In this document: positions 26,095-34,821 of the stretch, one piece after another
Numbering within the stretch: the stretch's first letter is position 1
Layout of the letters: every line of letters starts with the position of its first letter
NCBI GenBank assembly: GCA_016705475.1
Contig: JADIYD010000004.1
Coordinates: 1 to 64,000 of the forward strand
DNA from: Betaproteobacteria bacterium
GTDB taxonomy: Bacteria; Pseudomonadota; Gammaproteobacteria; Burkholderiales; Rhodocyclaceae
Length of the DNA: 64,000 bases
Direction of reading: 5' to 3'
Position numbers and translations under genes: made by a program
Notes under the pieces: model-generated
The model's database searches: none
What the model saw: the letters and a program-made list of their open reading frames with translations, nothing else
Told to the model about the DNA's origin: nothing

Positions 26095-27618
26095 CTACTT
26101 GGTCAGCCGTTCGAACAACTTGACGGTGGTGTCGACGCTGCGCAGCAGGCGCTCGCCTTCGGCAATGACCAGGCGGGCGTGTTGGGTTCTGGCGGCATGG
26201 GAGAGATCCGGACAGAGCGTGTGGATGAATTTCTGCCATTGGCTGGCGACTACCCGAAGCTGGGCGGCGACTTCCGGCGGGATATTCGCCGTTTTTCCCA
26301 GGGCCTTCAGGTTGCTGTCGAACTCCAGGCAGGAAGGCGGCGTCAGCACGGCAATTTTTTCGTCCAGACTTGGCCACTCGCGAAACAGGAAGAACTTGCC
26401 GATACGCTGCGACAGCATGCGGTTGCGGCCGGCCATGTTGACGTAATGCGCCGCGGGGAGTTCGCCCAGATCAGCCGCATGGCCAGTCAGCGCGTCGGTT
26501 GCTTGAAGCAACTTCTCGCTCAGTTCGAATACATCTTCAATTTTTTGTACGGATAACTGGTCGCCATGCATCAGGTATTGATAGCGCGGCCACAAAGCCC
26601 TGATCAGCACGAGTTTCTCGGCGAACTCGGCGGCCAGTTCGGACTTTTCTAGACGGGCCAGGTTGCGTTCGAATTCCTTCTCCAGCTGGTTGAGCTTGAC
26701 CAGTGCCTTGTGTGGGGAAATCGCCGAAACGATCATGCACCAGGCAATAGCCATACGCTGCGAAAGTACGCGCAGGCGGCCGCACATGTTGACCAGCGCG
26801 CCAGCCGACAGCGGGGTCTCGGCATCGAGCGCGTTGCCTTTACGTTTGCGGCAGAAACTCAGCCGCTGCCGGTTGTCGCCGCCTACCGTATCGAGCAGGG
26901 CAGCATTCTGGATATGAACTTTGCGGCCATCGACGACAAGAACGCCGTTGTCGCTCAGTTCGCGCAGGTTGCGGGAGAAAGACTCCGGCGTCATGCCAAT
27001 GCGCGCCGCGATCACTTTCTTGCTGGCCTTGAGAACGACGGTGGTCTCACCCGCCAGATTGGCTTTTTCGCCCGCCGATTCAAGCAGGTAGTCGAGCAAG
27101 CGCTGGGCGCCGGTCAGGCCATAATGATGACTGGTGACATCGAACTCAATCGCGCATTGACGGCGAGCCAGGGCGGCAATGATGCGCATGCCCAATTCGA
27201 GGTGTTTCTCGGTGGCCTCGCGCAGTTTGCGAATATCGATGGCCACCAGCAGGGTCTGCGTGATGCAGCAACAAGTCGAGGCGTAATGTGTGGCGCCGAA
27301 TAGTTCGCCCAGGCTTAGCAGTTGCTCGCTCTGCACAAGTTCGATGACCTTGGTGGCGCCGCCGGGAATGGTCGTGCTGCGCTTGACGCTGCCGTTGAAC
27401 AGCAGGTGCGCTTCACGGATCGGATCGCTTGCTTCGTATAGTGTATGGTTGGCCGGCAGTTCGAGCAGGCTGCTCGCCTCGACCAGCTCGTTGAGCAGGG
27501 CAGGCGGCAGTCCGGCAAAGAACTTGCTGCCGGAGAGCAGTTCGCGCCGGGCTCGATACGGATCGTTAAAGCGGGCGTTCAATTGGAGAATATTTCCTGA
27601 AGTTGTTCCCGAACTCAT
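26095..27618 (-). CDS. Crp/Fnr regulator fused to tandem NarX/PilJ-like sensor segments
   Basis: 507 residues from ATG 27618 (GTG/ATG codons further up run through the nirS terminator). Residues 30-150: cNMP-type beta barrel (FFAGLPPALLNELVEASSLL, LLSLGELFGA). Residues 170-245: HTH_Crp (VIAARIGMTPESFSRNLREL). After a short basic linker come two copies of the type IV pili/NarX-like helix motif: NMCGRLRVLSQRMA at about 283 and NMAGRNRMLSQRIGKF at about 398, each followed by long helices. In NarX/NarQ the comparable P-box binds nitrate or nitrite. No membrane segment separates the modules, so the sensor is probably cytoplasmic. It sits directly downstream of nirS, hence a likely nitrate/nitrite- or NO-responsive controller of denitrification. 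The ligand is inferred, not shown. Confidence 0.75.
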   Translation of the reverse strand: MSSGTTSGNILQLNARFNDPYRARRELLSGSKFFAGLPPALLNELVEASSLLELPANHTLYEASDPIREAHLLFNGSVKRSTTIPGGATKVIELVQSEQLLSLGELFGATHYASTCCCITQTLLVAIDIRKLREATEKHLELGMRIIAALARRQCAIEFDVTSHHYGLTGAQRLLDYLLESAGEKANLAGETTVVLKASKKVIAARIGMTPESFSRNLRELSDNGVLVVDGRKVHIQNAALLDTVGGDNRQRLSFCRKRKGNALDAETPLSAGALVNMCGRLRVLSQRMAIAWCMIVSAISPHKALVKLNQLEKEFERNLARLEKSELAAEFAEKLVLIRALWPRYQYLMHGDQLSVQKIEDVFELSEKLLQATDALTGHAADLGELPAAHYVNMAGRNRMLSQRIGKFFLFREWPSLDEKIAVLTPPSCLEFDSNLKALGKTANIPPEVAAQLRVVASQWQKFIHTLCPDLSHAARTQHARLVIAEGERLLRSVDTTVKLFERLTK

Positions 27619-27625
27619 ACTAAGC

Positions 27626-27673
27626 AAAAAGAAAAGGGGGTGTAACTCCTCTCTCGGAGGAGCCATACCCCCT
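27626..27673 (-). terminator. Intrinsic terminator between nirS and the fused regulator
   Basis: On the minus strand AGGGGGT...GCTCCTC-CGAGA-GAGGAGT...ACCCCCT is followed by TTTTCTTTTT. It begins 9 bases after the nirS stop and ends 8 bases before the regulator ATG, so the regulator can be expressed only by read-through or from a promoter inside this structure. Confidence 0.75.
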
Positions 27674-27681
27674 CTTTAGTC

Positions 27682-29412
27682 TTAGTAGACGTCGTGCTGC
27701 GTGTTGAAGACGTTGAACTTGCCGGTTGGCGTGACCAGTCTCGGATCGCGGATGACAGCCTTCAGCTTGCGCGTCTTGTCATCGACCACCACGATTGCCG
27801 ATTCCTGGTCCTTGCCGTTCCAGACAGAGAACCACACTTCGTCACCTGCCTTGTTGTATTCCGGCTGGACGATACGCTTCGGGCCATCCTTGATGCCTGA
27901 CCATTCACCGATCGGAATCAGTTCATTACCCTTTTCGAGGTTGTTGATGTCCCATACCGCTACCGACTGGCTGACTTTCGGTTCCGGATTGAGCGTCGTA
28001 TCGACCCACAGGTTCTTCGAGTTCGGATGCGTCTTCAGGAACAGCGAACCGCCGCCCAGGCCCTTCAGGCTACGCACGACCTTCCAGGCATTGTCCGGAT
28101 GCTTCTTCGGGTCGGTCCCGATCAGCGCGATCGTGTCGTCACCGAGGTGACCCGTCGCCCACACCGGGCCGAACTTGGGATCAATGAAGTTGGCGCCACG
28201 ACCCGGGTGCGGTGTCTTGCCGACTTCGACCAGTTTCTCCAGCTTGCCTTCCTTGGTATCGATGACCGCAATCTTGTTGGAGGCGTTGGCCGCATCCATG
28301 AAGTAGCGATGCGTCGACTCAAAGCCGCCGTCATGCAGGAAAGGCGCCGCTTCGATCATCTTGATTTTCAGGTTGTTCAGGTCGCGATAGTCAACCGAAT
28401 AGACCATCCCGGTTTCCTTCACATTAACGAAGAACTCCGGGTTGAAGTGCGAGGAAACGATGGCGGCAACGCGCGGCTCAGGATGGTAAGCCTGGGTACC
28501 GACAGTCATGCCGCGGGTGGCGACGATCTTGCGCGGCTTGAGCGTATCGCCGTCCATGATCACGAACTGTGGCGGCCAGTAGGTGCCGGCAATCGCGTAC
28601 TTGTCCTCGTAACCCTTCGCCTTCGAGCTTTCGACCGAGCGGGCTTCCATGCCGACCTTGATTTCGGCCACCGTGTCCGGTTTTTCCATCCACAGGTCGA
28701 TCAGGTTGATCTTGGCGTCGCGGCCAATCACGAACATGTAGCGGCCAGAAGCCGACATGCGCGAGATATGGACGGCGTAGCCAGTGTTCAGAATGCTGAC
28801 GATCTTCTTGCTGTCGCCGTCGATCAGGGCGATTTCACCGGCATCGCGCAGGGTCACCGAGAACAGGTTCTCAAGATTGAGATTGTTCATCTTCTTTTTC
28901 GGACGCTGTTCAACGGGAACGATGACCTTCCACGACGCTTCCATTTCCTTCAGGCCGAATTCCGGCGGTGCTGGCGGCGTCTGCTGGATGTAGCGAGCCA
29001 TCAGGTCGACTTCATCATCAGTCAGAATACCGGACGTGCCCCAATTCGGCATGCCACCGGCCGAGCCGTACTTGATGAAGACCTTCAGATATTCCAGCCC
29101 CTTTTCAATGGTGATATCCGGGGTCAGCGGTTTACCTGTTGCGCCCTTGCGCAGCACCCCGTGACAGCCGGCACAACGTTCGAAGAAGATGCGCTTGGCT
29201 TTATCAAACTCGGGTTCCGACATCTTGGGCGCTAGCGGATTGATGTCCTGATGCATCTTCACGTCAGCCAGTGGCGAACCGCCTGCCGCCTGGTAGTCGC
29301 GCATCGCGCCGTCGCCGTGCGCGGCCGGTGTTTCGGCAAAGGCAAACTGGACAAGCGCCGCCAGAAGCGGCAATGCCATCAAGCTACTGCGTTTGTATTT
29401 TGTTGAAATCAT
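27682..29412 (-). CDS. Cytochrome cd1 nitrite reductase
   Basis: Periplasmic NO-forming nitrite reductase, 576 residues from ATG 29412, preceded by AGGGAG. The open frame runs further upstream through the promoter boxes, which rules out the longer start. Sec signal ALPLLAALVQFAFA, heme c site CAGCH at about 77-81, then an eight-bladed d1 propeller. d1-region His residues are visible in AVHISRMSASGRYMF and AYHPEPRVAAIVSSHFNPEF, and the C-terminal FNVFNTQHDVY is typical. It reduces nitrite to NO using electrons from c551 (nirM nearby). Heme d1 biosynthesis genes are absent here and must lie elsewhere. Two perfect FNR/DNR boxes upstream indicate anoxic/NO induction. Confidence 0.95.
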   Translation of the reverse strand: MISTKYKRSSLMALPLLAALVQFAFAETPAAHGDGAMRDYQAAGGSPLADVKMHQDINPLAPKMSEPEFDKAKRIFFERCAGCHGVLRKGATGKPLTPDITIEKGLEYLKVFIKYGSAGGMPNWGTSGILTDDEVDLMARYIQQTPPAPPEFGLKEMEASWKVIVPVEQRPKKKMNNLNLENLFSVTLRDAGEIALIDGDSKKIVSILNTGYAVHISRMSASGRYMFVIGRDAKINLIDLWMEKPDTVAEIKVGMEARSVESSKAKGYEDKYAIAGTYWPPQFVIMDGDTLKPRKIVATRGMTVGTQAYHPEPRVAAIVSSHFNPEFFVNVKETGMVYSVDYRDLNNLKIKMIEAAPFLHDGGFESTHRYFMDAANASNKIAVIDTKEGKLEKLVEVGKTPHPGRGANFIDPKFGPVWATGHLGDDTIALIGTDPKKHPDNAWKVVRSLKGLGGGSLFLKTHPNSKNLWVDTTLNPEPKVSQSVAVWDINNLEKGNELIPIGEWSGIKDGPKRIVQPEYNKAGDEVWFSVWNGKDQESAIVVVDDKTRKLKAVIRDPRLVTPTGKFNVFNTQHDVY

Positions 29413-29478
29413 GACTCCCTTTACCCTCTCAAAATTTGAATAAGGATCGGCACTGTCGCAAGCCTTGGCTTTGCTGCT

Positions 29479-29492
29479 TTGATCAAGATCAA
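29479..29492 (-). promoter_or_regulatory. FNR/DNR box 1 upstream of nirS
   Basis: TTGATCAAGATCAA, a perfect TTGAT-N4-ATCAA palindrome 67 bases before the nirS start. Its position fits an activator site. Confidence 0.82.
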
Positions 29493-29539
29493 GGGGTAAT
29501 GAAGGCACCAATTGAGGCTGTCTTCGGAAGAATTTAGTC

Positions 29540-29553
29540 TTGATAACAATCAA
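29540..29553 (-). promoter_or_regulatory. FNR/DNR box 2 upstream of nirS
   Basis: TTGATAACAATCAA, a second perfect palindrome 61 bases further upstream, close to six helical turns from box 1. Confidence 0.78.
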
Positions 29554-29583
29554 GCTGCGAAGTGAATAGATATTCAACGCCAT

Positions 29584-29930
29584 ACCAGAGGCGAAAAAAA
29601 CGATTCAAGGGAACTGGTGTTGGCCAACGGGCAGCCCAGTATTGAGATATCCAGAACGGCCGCTTCGTAGCATTCCAGCTCGCATAAATTGAGTATGGCT
29701 GAACGGCTGTTACCGAGTAGCCACCATGTCGGCAAAACGTCGGTTTGCGACAGTTTGCCTCTTCGAATTCATGGTCGGAAAGCGGTCAGTAAAAACCCAA
29801 TTCCCGGAAGCGGCCAGTCGCTACTGAGTACTCACGACCCATTGCAGCCGGTTACAGTTCTCAGGCAGCACGGCTGCAATCAAGCACAGACCAGTCATTC
29901 AAGCTTGGCTAGACGGCTACAATTAGTGCG
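29584..29930. other. Intergenic stretch between nirS and the beta-lactamase gene
   Basis: No gene. It holds imperfect GC-rich words (AGAACGGCCGCTTCG, TGGTCGGAAAGCGGTCAGTA, GAAGCGGCCAGTCG) like those in other gaps of this window, probably decayed dispersed repeats. The short stretch before 29931 contains the presumed beta-lactamase promoter, but no clear hexamers. Confidence 0.35.
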
Positions 29931-30728
29931 ATGAATCGACGTAGCCTAATTCTCTTTTCGCTATCAATTGTCCTTGCGTTTAGGACGCTTGCTGCGTCTG
30001 CTTCACAAGAGCGCGCAGACTGGTCCAGTTTCTTTACTACAGCCGAGGCGCACGGCACCATCGTTGTCGTATACAACCGCAATGGGAAGGAAGTGGCTTT
30101 CGTTTACGACTCGGAGCGCGCGGGGCGTCGCTACTCGCCGGCTTCAACCTTCAAAATTCCTCATAGCTTGTTTGCTCTTGACGCGGGAATTCTCCGTGAT
30201 GAGTTCCAGGTAATTCCCTGGGATGGCATCAAGCGTTCGATAAAGGCGTGGAATGAGGACCAAAACCTACGCTCCGCGATGCGTAATTCGACTGTCTGGG
30301 TCTACGAACGATTTGCTCGGCAGCTTGGCGATGCGCGTGAGACTGAGTACATGCGAAAGATTGCGTATGGCAACGCAGTTGCGGGAGGCGGCAAACCTTT
30401 CTGGGTCGAAGGCGACCTAGCAATTTCGGCAAATGAACAAATATCGTTCCTGCGTCATCTCTATCGTAATGAACTGCCATTCCCGGTCGAGCATCAGCGG
30501 CTCATCAAGGACGTGATGGTGAATGAGGCAGGTCGTGATTGGATATTGCGGGCCAAGACCGGCTGGAGTGGAAAGGTTGGCTGGTGGGTAGGCTGGGTCG
30601 AGTGGCCAACCGGACCGGTATTTTTTGCGCTGAACATCGATACGCCCAACAGACTGAATGACCTCTCAAAGCGGCAAGAAATTACGCGCAACATACTTCG
30701 TTCTATCAGTGCTCTGCCACCGTATTAA
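29931..30728 (+). CDS. Class D (OXA-type) beta-lactamase
   Basis: 265 residues with a Sec signal (LILFSLSIVLAFRTLAASA). All class D motifs are intact: STFK at 72-75 (nucleophile Ser72, carboxylated Lys75), SxV as STV at 120-122, YGN at 146-148 and KTG at 209-211, with Trp in the GWSGKVGWWVGW region. It hydrolyses beta-lactams in the periplasm. Length and motifs are normal for chromosomal environmental OXA enzymes. It is a single plus-strand gene inserted between nirS and the DNR-type gene, with no integron or IS next to it, so probably intrinsic rather than recently mobilised. Confidence 0.9.
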   Translation: MNRRSLILFSLSIVLAFRTLAASASQERADWSSFFTTAEAHGTIVVVYNRNGKEVAFVYDSERAGRRYSPASTFKIPHSLFALDAGILRDEFQVIPWDGIKRSIKAWNEDQNLRSAMRNSTVWVYERFARQLGDARETEYMRKIAYGNAVAGGGKPFWVEGDLAISANEQISFLRHLYRNELPFPVEHQRLIKDVMVNEAGRDWILRAKTGWSGKVGWWVGWVEWPTGPVFFALNIDTPNRLNDLSKRQEITRNILRSISALPPY

Positions 30729-30892
30729 CTGTGAAGGACGATGTCGGTTGTTTGCTTAAGGCAGTCAGCCCACCGTACATAGCTCACCGGCAGTTCCTGG
30801 CCGGCTCCTAGCCGATACCAACTAGTTGCCGTAACGAAGAACAGCCCTCGACCCTGAACAGCCTTCAGTCGTTACTAGCGATGCTCTCACCG

Positions 30893-31594
30893 CTACGGGT
30901 TGTCTTGAGTTTTGAGGAGTTTGGACACGCTCGGAATCCGAATTTTCTTGCCATATACCTCGAGCAGCCCGCTATCCGACAGGTCGTGTAAAACCCTGGA
31001 AAAGTGTTCCTGGGTGATGTTGAGGCGTGAGGCAATGACCCCTTTGCCTGCAGTGAGCTCAAACTCCAGTTTGTCTGTGTCTATTGCTGCCTGAGGCACA
31101 TCAGTCATCAGATATCCGATAATTCGCTGCTTGGCCGACTGCAACGAGTAGGCTTCGACGTCCGTCATCAAGTCGTGTGTGCGTTTTGCCAACCCGGCTA
31201 GCATCTTCTTGGTAAAGCCGTAGTCGTGTTCCAACTCATTCAGTATGGCTTCCTTGGGGACATGAATCAGCATCGAATCCTGCAGCGCTTGAGCAAAGAC
31301 AATATAGGTCCGGTCCAAAAACATAATGGCTTCGCCAAAACTTTGACCCTGCTGAATTATTTCCACAATCTTCTCGTTGCCCTGAGATGATGTGAATGCT
31401 AGTTTGACCTGGCCGAAAACCAGAAGATGAAAGCCCGTACAAGCATCTCCGGCACGAAAGAGTACATCGCCTTTTTGCGCGTGGATAAGCTTGGAGCAAC
31501 TGGCAATGTGTTCGATATCGCTGGCAGCCATGCCAGCAAATAGGGGCAAGTGAGCCAGATGGCTTTCGAGGCTGATTAACTTGTGGTCGCGCAT
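30893..31594 (-). CDS. DNR-type Crp/Fnr regulator
   Basis: 233 residues from ATG 31594 (MRDHKLISLESHL), chosen because ATG 31624 would put the FNR box only 9 bases upstream. cNMP-like barrel (LPLFAGMAASDIEHIASCSK, GDVLFRAGDACTGFHLLVFG), dimer helix and HTH_Crp (VIASRLNITQEHFSRVLHDL). It lacks the four-Cys cluster of FNR, so it is DNR-like. DNR proteins sense NO through heme and activate nir/nor/nos promoters. A perfect box lies 39 bases upstream of its start, consistent with autoregulation or FNR control. The remnant at 25104 is a decayed paralogue. Confidence 0.82.
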   Translation of the reverse strand: MRDHKLISLESHLAHLPLFAGMAASDIEHIASCSKLIHAQKGDVLFRAGDACTGFHLLVFGQVKLAFTSSQGNEKIVEIIQQGQSFGEAIMFLDRTYIVFAQALQDSMLIHVPKEAILNELEHDYGFTKKMLAGLAKRTHDLMTDVEAYSLQSAKQRIIGYLMTDVPQAAIDTDKLEFELTAGKGVIASRLNITQEHFSRVLHDLSDSGLLEVYGKKIRIPSVSKLLKTQDNP

Positions 31595-31632
31595 ATTCGT
31601 CCCGAGGCAAATGACAATGCGCAAATCATAGT

Positions 31633-31646
31633 TTGATTTGAATCAA
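31633..31646 (-). promoter_or_regulatory. FNR/DNR box upstream of the DNR-type gene
   Basis: TTGATTTGAATCAA, a perfect palindrome centred about 46 bases before ATG 31594. Confidence 0.8.
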
Positions 31647-31809
31647 AACTCGAGCTGGCGCACGATTTTCTGGTAACACTTTGACGTGCACTCTTGAATT
31701 AGCTTGATGCGCTGGTGCCATGTCAACAAATCCAGGTAAGCGATAGGTCACCCTGGGTTGCACGCTACGTGAAGCATATTAGGAAAGTATGAATTAGGCG
31801 TTTATACTA

Positions 31810-31829
31810 GTAAGTAATTTAATACTTAC
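31810..31829 (+). promoter_or_regulatory. Probable TetR operator
   Basis: GTAAGTA-ATTTAA-TACTTAC, a perfect 7-bp inverted repeat 8 bases before the tetR start. Its position over the promoter/leader suggests autorepression of the exporter operon. Confidence 0.65.
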
Positions 31830-31837
31830 AAGCGCCC

Positions 31838-32443
31838 ATGTCTATCAACCCTCGTCAAACCACCGAGTCACGCCAGGCAGAAATCATCGCCACCATGGTT
31901 CGGCTCTCGGCCGAGCGCAGCCCTGCCGAAATAACGACTACGGACATTGCCAAAGCCATGGGGGTTACTCAAGGGGCGCTTTTTCGGCACTTCGCCACCA
32001 AGGAGGCCATCCGCCTGGCCGTGGTCGAATGGATAGATGAACATTTGATGTTCGAACTCCTTGCTGCCAAGGAGCGCTCCACTGATGCGCTGGCTGCTCT
32101 CAAGGCCATGTTCATGGCTCACGTCGGCTTTGCCAAAGCACACCCCGGAGCGCCTCGCCTCATTTTTGGCGAGCTTCAGCAACCTGCTTCATCCCCCGTC
32201 AAGCAGCGGGTTCAGCAAATCATGCAGCGCTATCGGCAAACCCTTTCCCAAACCCTGGCCGCGGCTATTGAGGCGAAGTTGATTCGCGCCGATGCCGATT
32301 GCGCAGCGGCCGCAGCCCTGTTCCTTGGTGCCATTCAGGGCTTGGTCATTCAATCCATGCTCAGCGGCCACACTGAGCAGATGGAGCAACAGGCGGTCGG
32401 CGTTCTGGACCTTTATCTTGCCGCCCTTGGGGTCAAGTCATGA
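31838..32443 (+). CDS. TetR/AcrR-family repressor of the exporter operon
   Basis: 201 residues. N-terminal HTH: AEIIATMVRLSAERSPAEIT, TTDIAKAMGVTQGALFRHF (TetR signature), then a helical ligand-binding half with LIFGELQQPASSPVKQRVQQ. It overlaps the next gene by four bases (ATGA), so it is the first gene of a four-gene operon. A perfect palindrome just upstream is the likely operator. The inducer is probably a substrate of the exporter (inference). Confidence 0.85.
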   Translation: MSINPRQTTESRQAEIIATMVRLSAERSPAEITTTDIAKAMGVTQGALFRHFATKEAIRLAVVEWIDEHLMFELLAAKERSTDALAALKAMFMAHVGFAKAHPGAPRLIFGELQQPASSPVKQRVQQIMQRYRQTLSQTLAAAIEAKLIRADADCAAAAALFLGAIQGLVIQSMLSGHTEQMEQQAVGVLDLYLAALGVKS

Positions 32444-33630
32444 AGCTCGATAGTCTTCTCAGTCGCAAGTTTGGCCTGGTGGCTTTTGCAGTGGTTCTTC
32501 TGGTTGGATTTGGTTTTGTGGTCGCCCGCTCAGGCCCCCTAGCGCCGACCAAAGTCACCATCACTCGGGTCGAAGCCGGCAGTCTGTCATCATCCCTGTT
32601 CGGCATTGGCACGGTCGAAGCGCGACGCAGCTATTTTATTGGACCCACCGCTGCTGGTCGCGTCAAAGCAGTTCATGTCGATGTGGGTGAACAGGTCAAG
32701 GCCGGGCAACTGCTGGCAGAAATCGACCCAGTCGACCTGGACGAACGACTACGTTCGCTTGAAGCCTCATACGCCCGGGCATCCAGCGCGGTTTTGGCGG
32801 CTGACGCTCAGCGCAAGGATGTTCTGGCCCGGCAGACGATTGCCGGCTTGAATGCCAAACGCTATCGCGACCTCGGCAACAGGAATTTCGTCAGCACAAG
32901 CGCGGTCGAGAGCAAACAACAGGAACTGACCTCGGCGCAGGCAGCCGTCGATGCAAGCGAAGCCAACCTGCAAAGCGCCCGGCAGGAAGTCGTCCGCCTG
33001 AAGGCCGACCAGGACGCTTTGCGGCAGCAACGGAATAACCTGCGCCTGGTCGCGCCCGTTGACGGCGTGCTGACCAGCCGTGACGTTGAAGCCGGCTCGA
33101 CGGTCATTGCCGGCCAGTCGGTGGTCAAGTTGATTGAACCCAACAGTCTCTGGGTCAAGGTTCGACTGGATCAGGGGCGGTCTCGCGGGCTGGCGCTGGA
33201 ACAAGCCGCAAGCATTGCCCTGCGCAGCAATCCGGGAATGCCTTTAACCGGCAAGGTGATCAGGATTGAACCGGTCAGTGACAGCGTGACCGAGGAGCGC
33301 ATCACCCTGATTACCTTCGACCAGATTCCGCCAGGCCTCAGCATTGGCGAGATGGCCGAGGTGACCGTTCAAACGGCTGTGAATCAATCCGGCCTGACAC
33401 TGCCCAATGCCGCCATCAAACAGACTTCACAGGGCACTGGCGTCTGGCAGCTACGTGATGGCAAGCCAGCCTTTGTCGCCATCAAACTCGGCAACAGCAG
33501 CCTGGATGGCTTGGCGCAGGTACTGGAAGGTCTCAGCGCTGGTGACGAAATCATCGTTCACAGCGAGCGCGAGTTGTCTGAAGGTAGCCGCGTCAAAGTT
33601 GTCGAACAACTGGCAGGACAAGGCAAGTGA
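32440..33630 (+). CDS. HlyD/RND-type periplasmic adaptor of an ABC exporter
   Basis: 396 residues: one N-terminal membrane anchor (FGLVAFAVVLLVGFGFVVA), a lipoyl-like half (GRVKAVHVDVGEQVKAGQLL), a long coiled-coil hairpin (about residues 105-190, rich in Ala/Gln/Leu), the second lipoyl half (NLRLVAPVDGVLTSRDVEAG) and a beta-barrel. It links an inner-membrane transporter to an outer-membrane channel. Overlaps tetR (ATGA) and the permease (ATGA-type, 33627-33630), so translation is coupled. No TolC-like gene is in the operon, so the channel must be supplied elsewhere. Confidence 0.85.
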   Translation: MKLDSLLSRKFGLVAFAVVLLVGFGFVVARSGPLAPTKVTITRVEAGSLSSSLFGIGTVEARRSYFIGPTAAGRVKAVHVDVGEQVKAGQLLAEIDPVDLDERLRSLEASYARASSAVLAADAQRKDVLARQTIAGLNAKRYRDLGNRNFVSTSAVESKQQELTSAQAAVDASEANLQSARQEVVRLKADQDALRQQRNNLRLVAPVDGVLTSRDVEAGSTVIAGQSVVKLIEPNSLWVKVRLDQGRSRGLALEQAASIALRSNPGMPLTGKVIRIEPVSDSVTEERITLITFDQIPPGLSIGEMAEVTVQTAVNQSGLTLPNAAIKQTSQGTGVWQLRDGKPAFVAIKLGNSSLDGLAQVLEGLSAGDEIIVHSERELSEGSRVKVVEQLAGQGK

Positions 33631-34820
33631 TCAGTCTGGCCGGGCGCGACATCCTGCATTCCTGGTCGAAATTCGTGTTGACCGGAATCGGTCTTGGCTT
33701 GCTGATTGGTGTCACGCTGACCATGGCCGGGGTGTATCGCGGCATGGTCGATGATGCCAAGGCGCTGCTCAACAATAGTGGCGCTGACTTGTGGGTCGTG
33801 CAGCAGGACACGCAGGGGCCGTATGCGGAGTCGTCGAGCATCCATGATGACGTGTACCGTTCATTGCTCAGCCTGCCGGGCGTGGCTCGCGCCGCCAACG
33901 TGACTTATCTGACCATGCAAGTTCGTCTGGACAATACCGATGTGCGTGCCATGGTCGTTGGCTTCGAACCGGGCCAACCGGGAGAGCCCGGCTACCTGAT
34001 TGCCGGACGTCACATTACCCGTAACCATTACGAGGCCGTCGCCGATGTCAAAACCGGCTTCCAGTTGGGCGATACCATTCGGATTCGTCGGCACGACTAC
34101 CGGGTCGTCGGCCTGACCAAACGCATGGTTTCGTCCGGCGGCGACCCCATGGTCTTCATTCCGCTGAAGGATGCACAGGAAGCCCAGTTCCTGAAGGACA
34201 ACGATGCCATCCTCAATGAGCGGGCAAGAACAGCGGCCAATCCGACGCTGAATCGCCCGGGGGTGCCGGGTCTGCTCGAGGCCATTCAGGCATCGCAGAA
34301 CGCCAATCGAAACGTCAATGCCGTGCTGGTGCAGGTGTCACCGGGAAGCCCGCCCGAGACTGTCGCCAATGAAGTCAGGCGCTGGAAGCACCTGCAGGCT
34401 TTCACCCGGGTTCAAATGGAAGAGATTCTGGTGGCCAAGCTGATTGCCACCTCGGCCAAACAAATCGCGATGTTTTTGGTCATTCTCGCGGTGGTCAGCG
34501 CGGCCATCGTCGCTTTCATCATTTACACGATGACCCTGGGCAAGATTCGTGAGATTGCCGTGTTGAAGTTGATAGGCACGCGTAACCGGACCATTGCCGG
34601 CATGATTCTTCAACAAGCCCTGGGTTTGGGGCTGATCGGCTTTCTCGTCGGCAAGATTTCGGCCACGGTATGGGCGCCCTTCTTTCCCAAGTATGTCCTG
34701 CTCGAGCCAGGCGACGCAGTGCGCGGGTTTGTCGTGGTGATGCTCATTTGTGCGCTGGCCAGCACGCTGGCGATTCGGGCTGCCCTGCGCGTCGACCCGG
34801 CCACCGCCATTGGAGGATGA
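33627..34820 (+). CDS. FtsX/DevC-like ABC exporter permease
   Basis: 397 residues (GTG start overlapping the adaptor stop). One N-terminal membrane helix, a large periplasmic MacB-type domain (RAANVTYLTMQVRLDN, MVFIPLKDAQEAQFL) and three C-terminal helices around LAVVSAAIVAFIIYTMTLGK, IAVLKLIGTRNRTIAGMILQ and VVMLICALASTLAIRAALRV. This is the MacB/DevC fold, working by mechanotransmission with a separate ATPase. It contains GGAGG at its 3' end that serves as the ribosome site of the ATPase gene. Confidence 0.85.
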   Translation: MISLAGRDILHSWSKFVLTGIGLGLLIGVTLTMAGVYRGMVDDAKALLNNSGADLWVVQQDTQGPYAESSSIHDDVYRSLLSLPGVARAANVTYLTMQVRLDNTDVRAMVVGFEPGQPGEPGYLIAGRHITRNHYEAVADVKTGFQLGDTIRIRRHDYRVVGLTKRMVSSGGDPMVFIPLKDAQEAQFLKDNDAILNERARTAANPTLNRPGVPGLLEAIQASQNANRNVNAVLVQVSPGSPPETVANEVRRWKHLQAFTRVQMEEILVAKLIATSAKQIAMFLVILAVVSAAIVAFIIYTMTLGKIREIAVLKLIGTRNRTIAGMILQQALGLGLIGFLVGKISATVWAPFFPKYVLLEPGDAVRGFVVVMLICALASTLAIRAALRVDPATAIGG

Positions 34821-34821
34821 G

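Noticed and set aside
28027..29235. Open frame of 402 residues on the plus strand
   Set aside because: It is the antisense of nirS, whose motifs are unambiguous. No independent domain was seen.
30729..30892. Possible promoter or RNA in the GC-rich gap after the beta-lactamase
   Set aside because: Only decayed repeat-like words; no hexamers, hairpin or covariation evidence.
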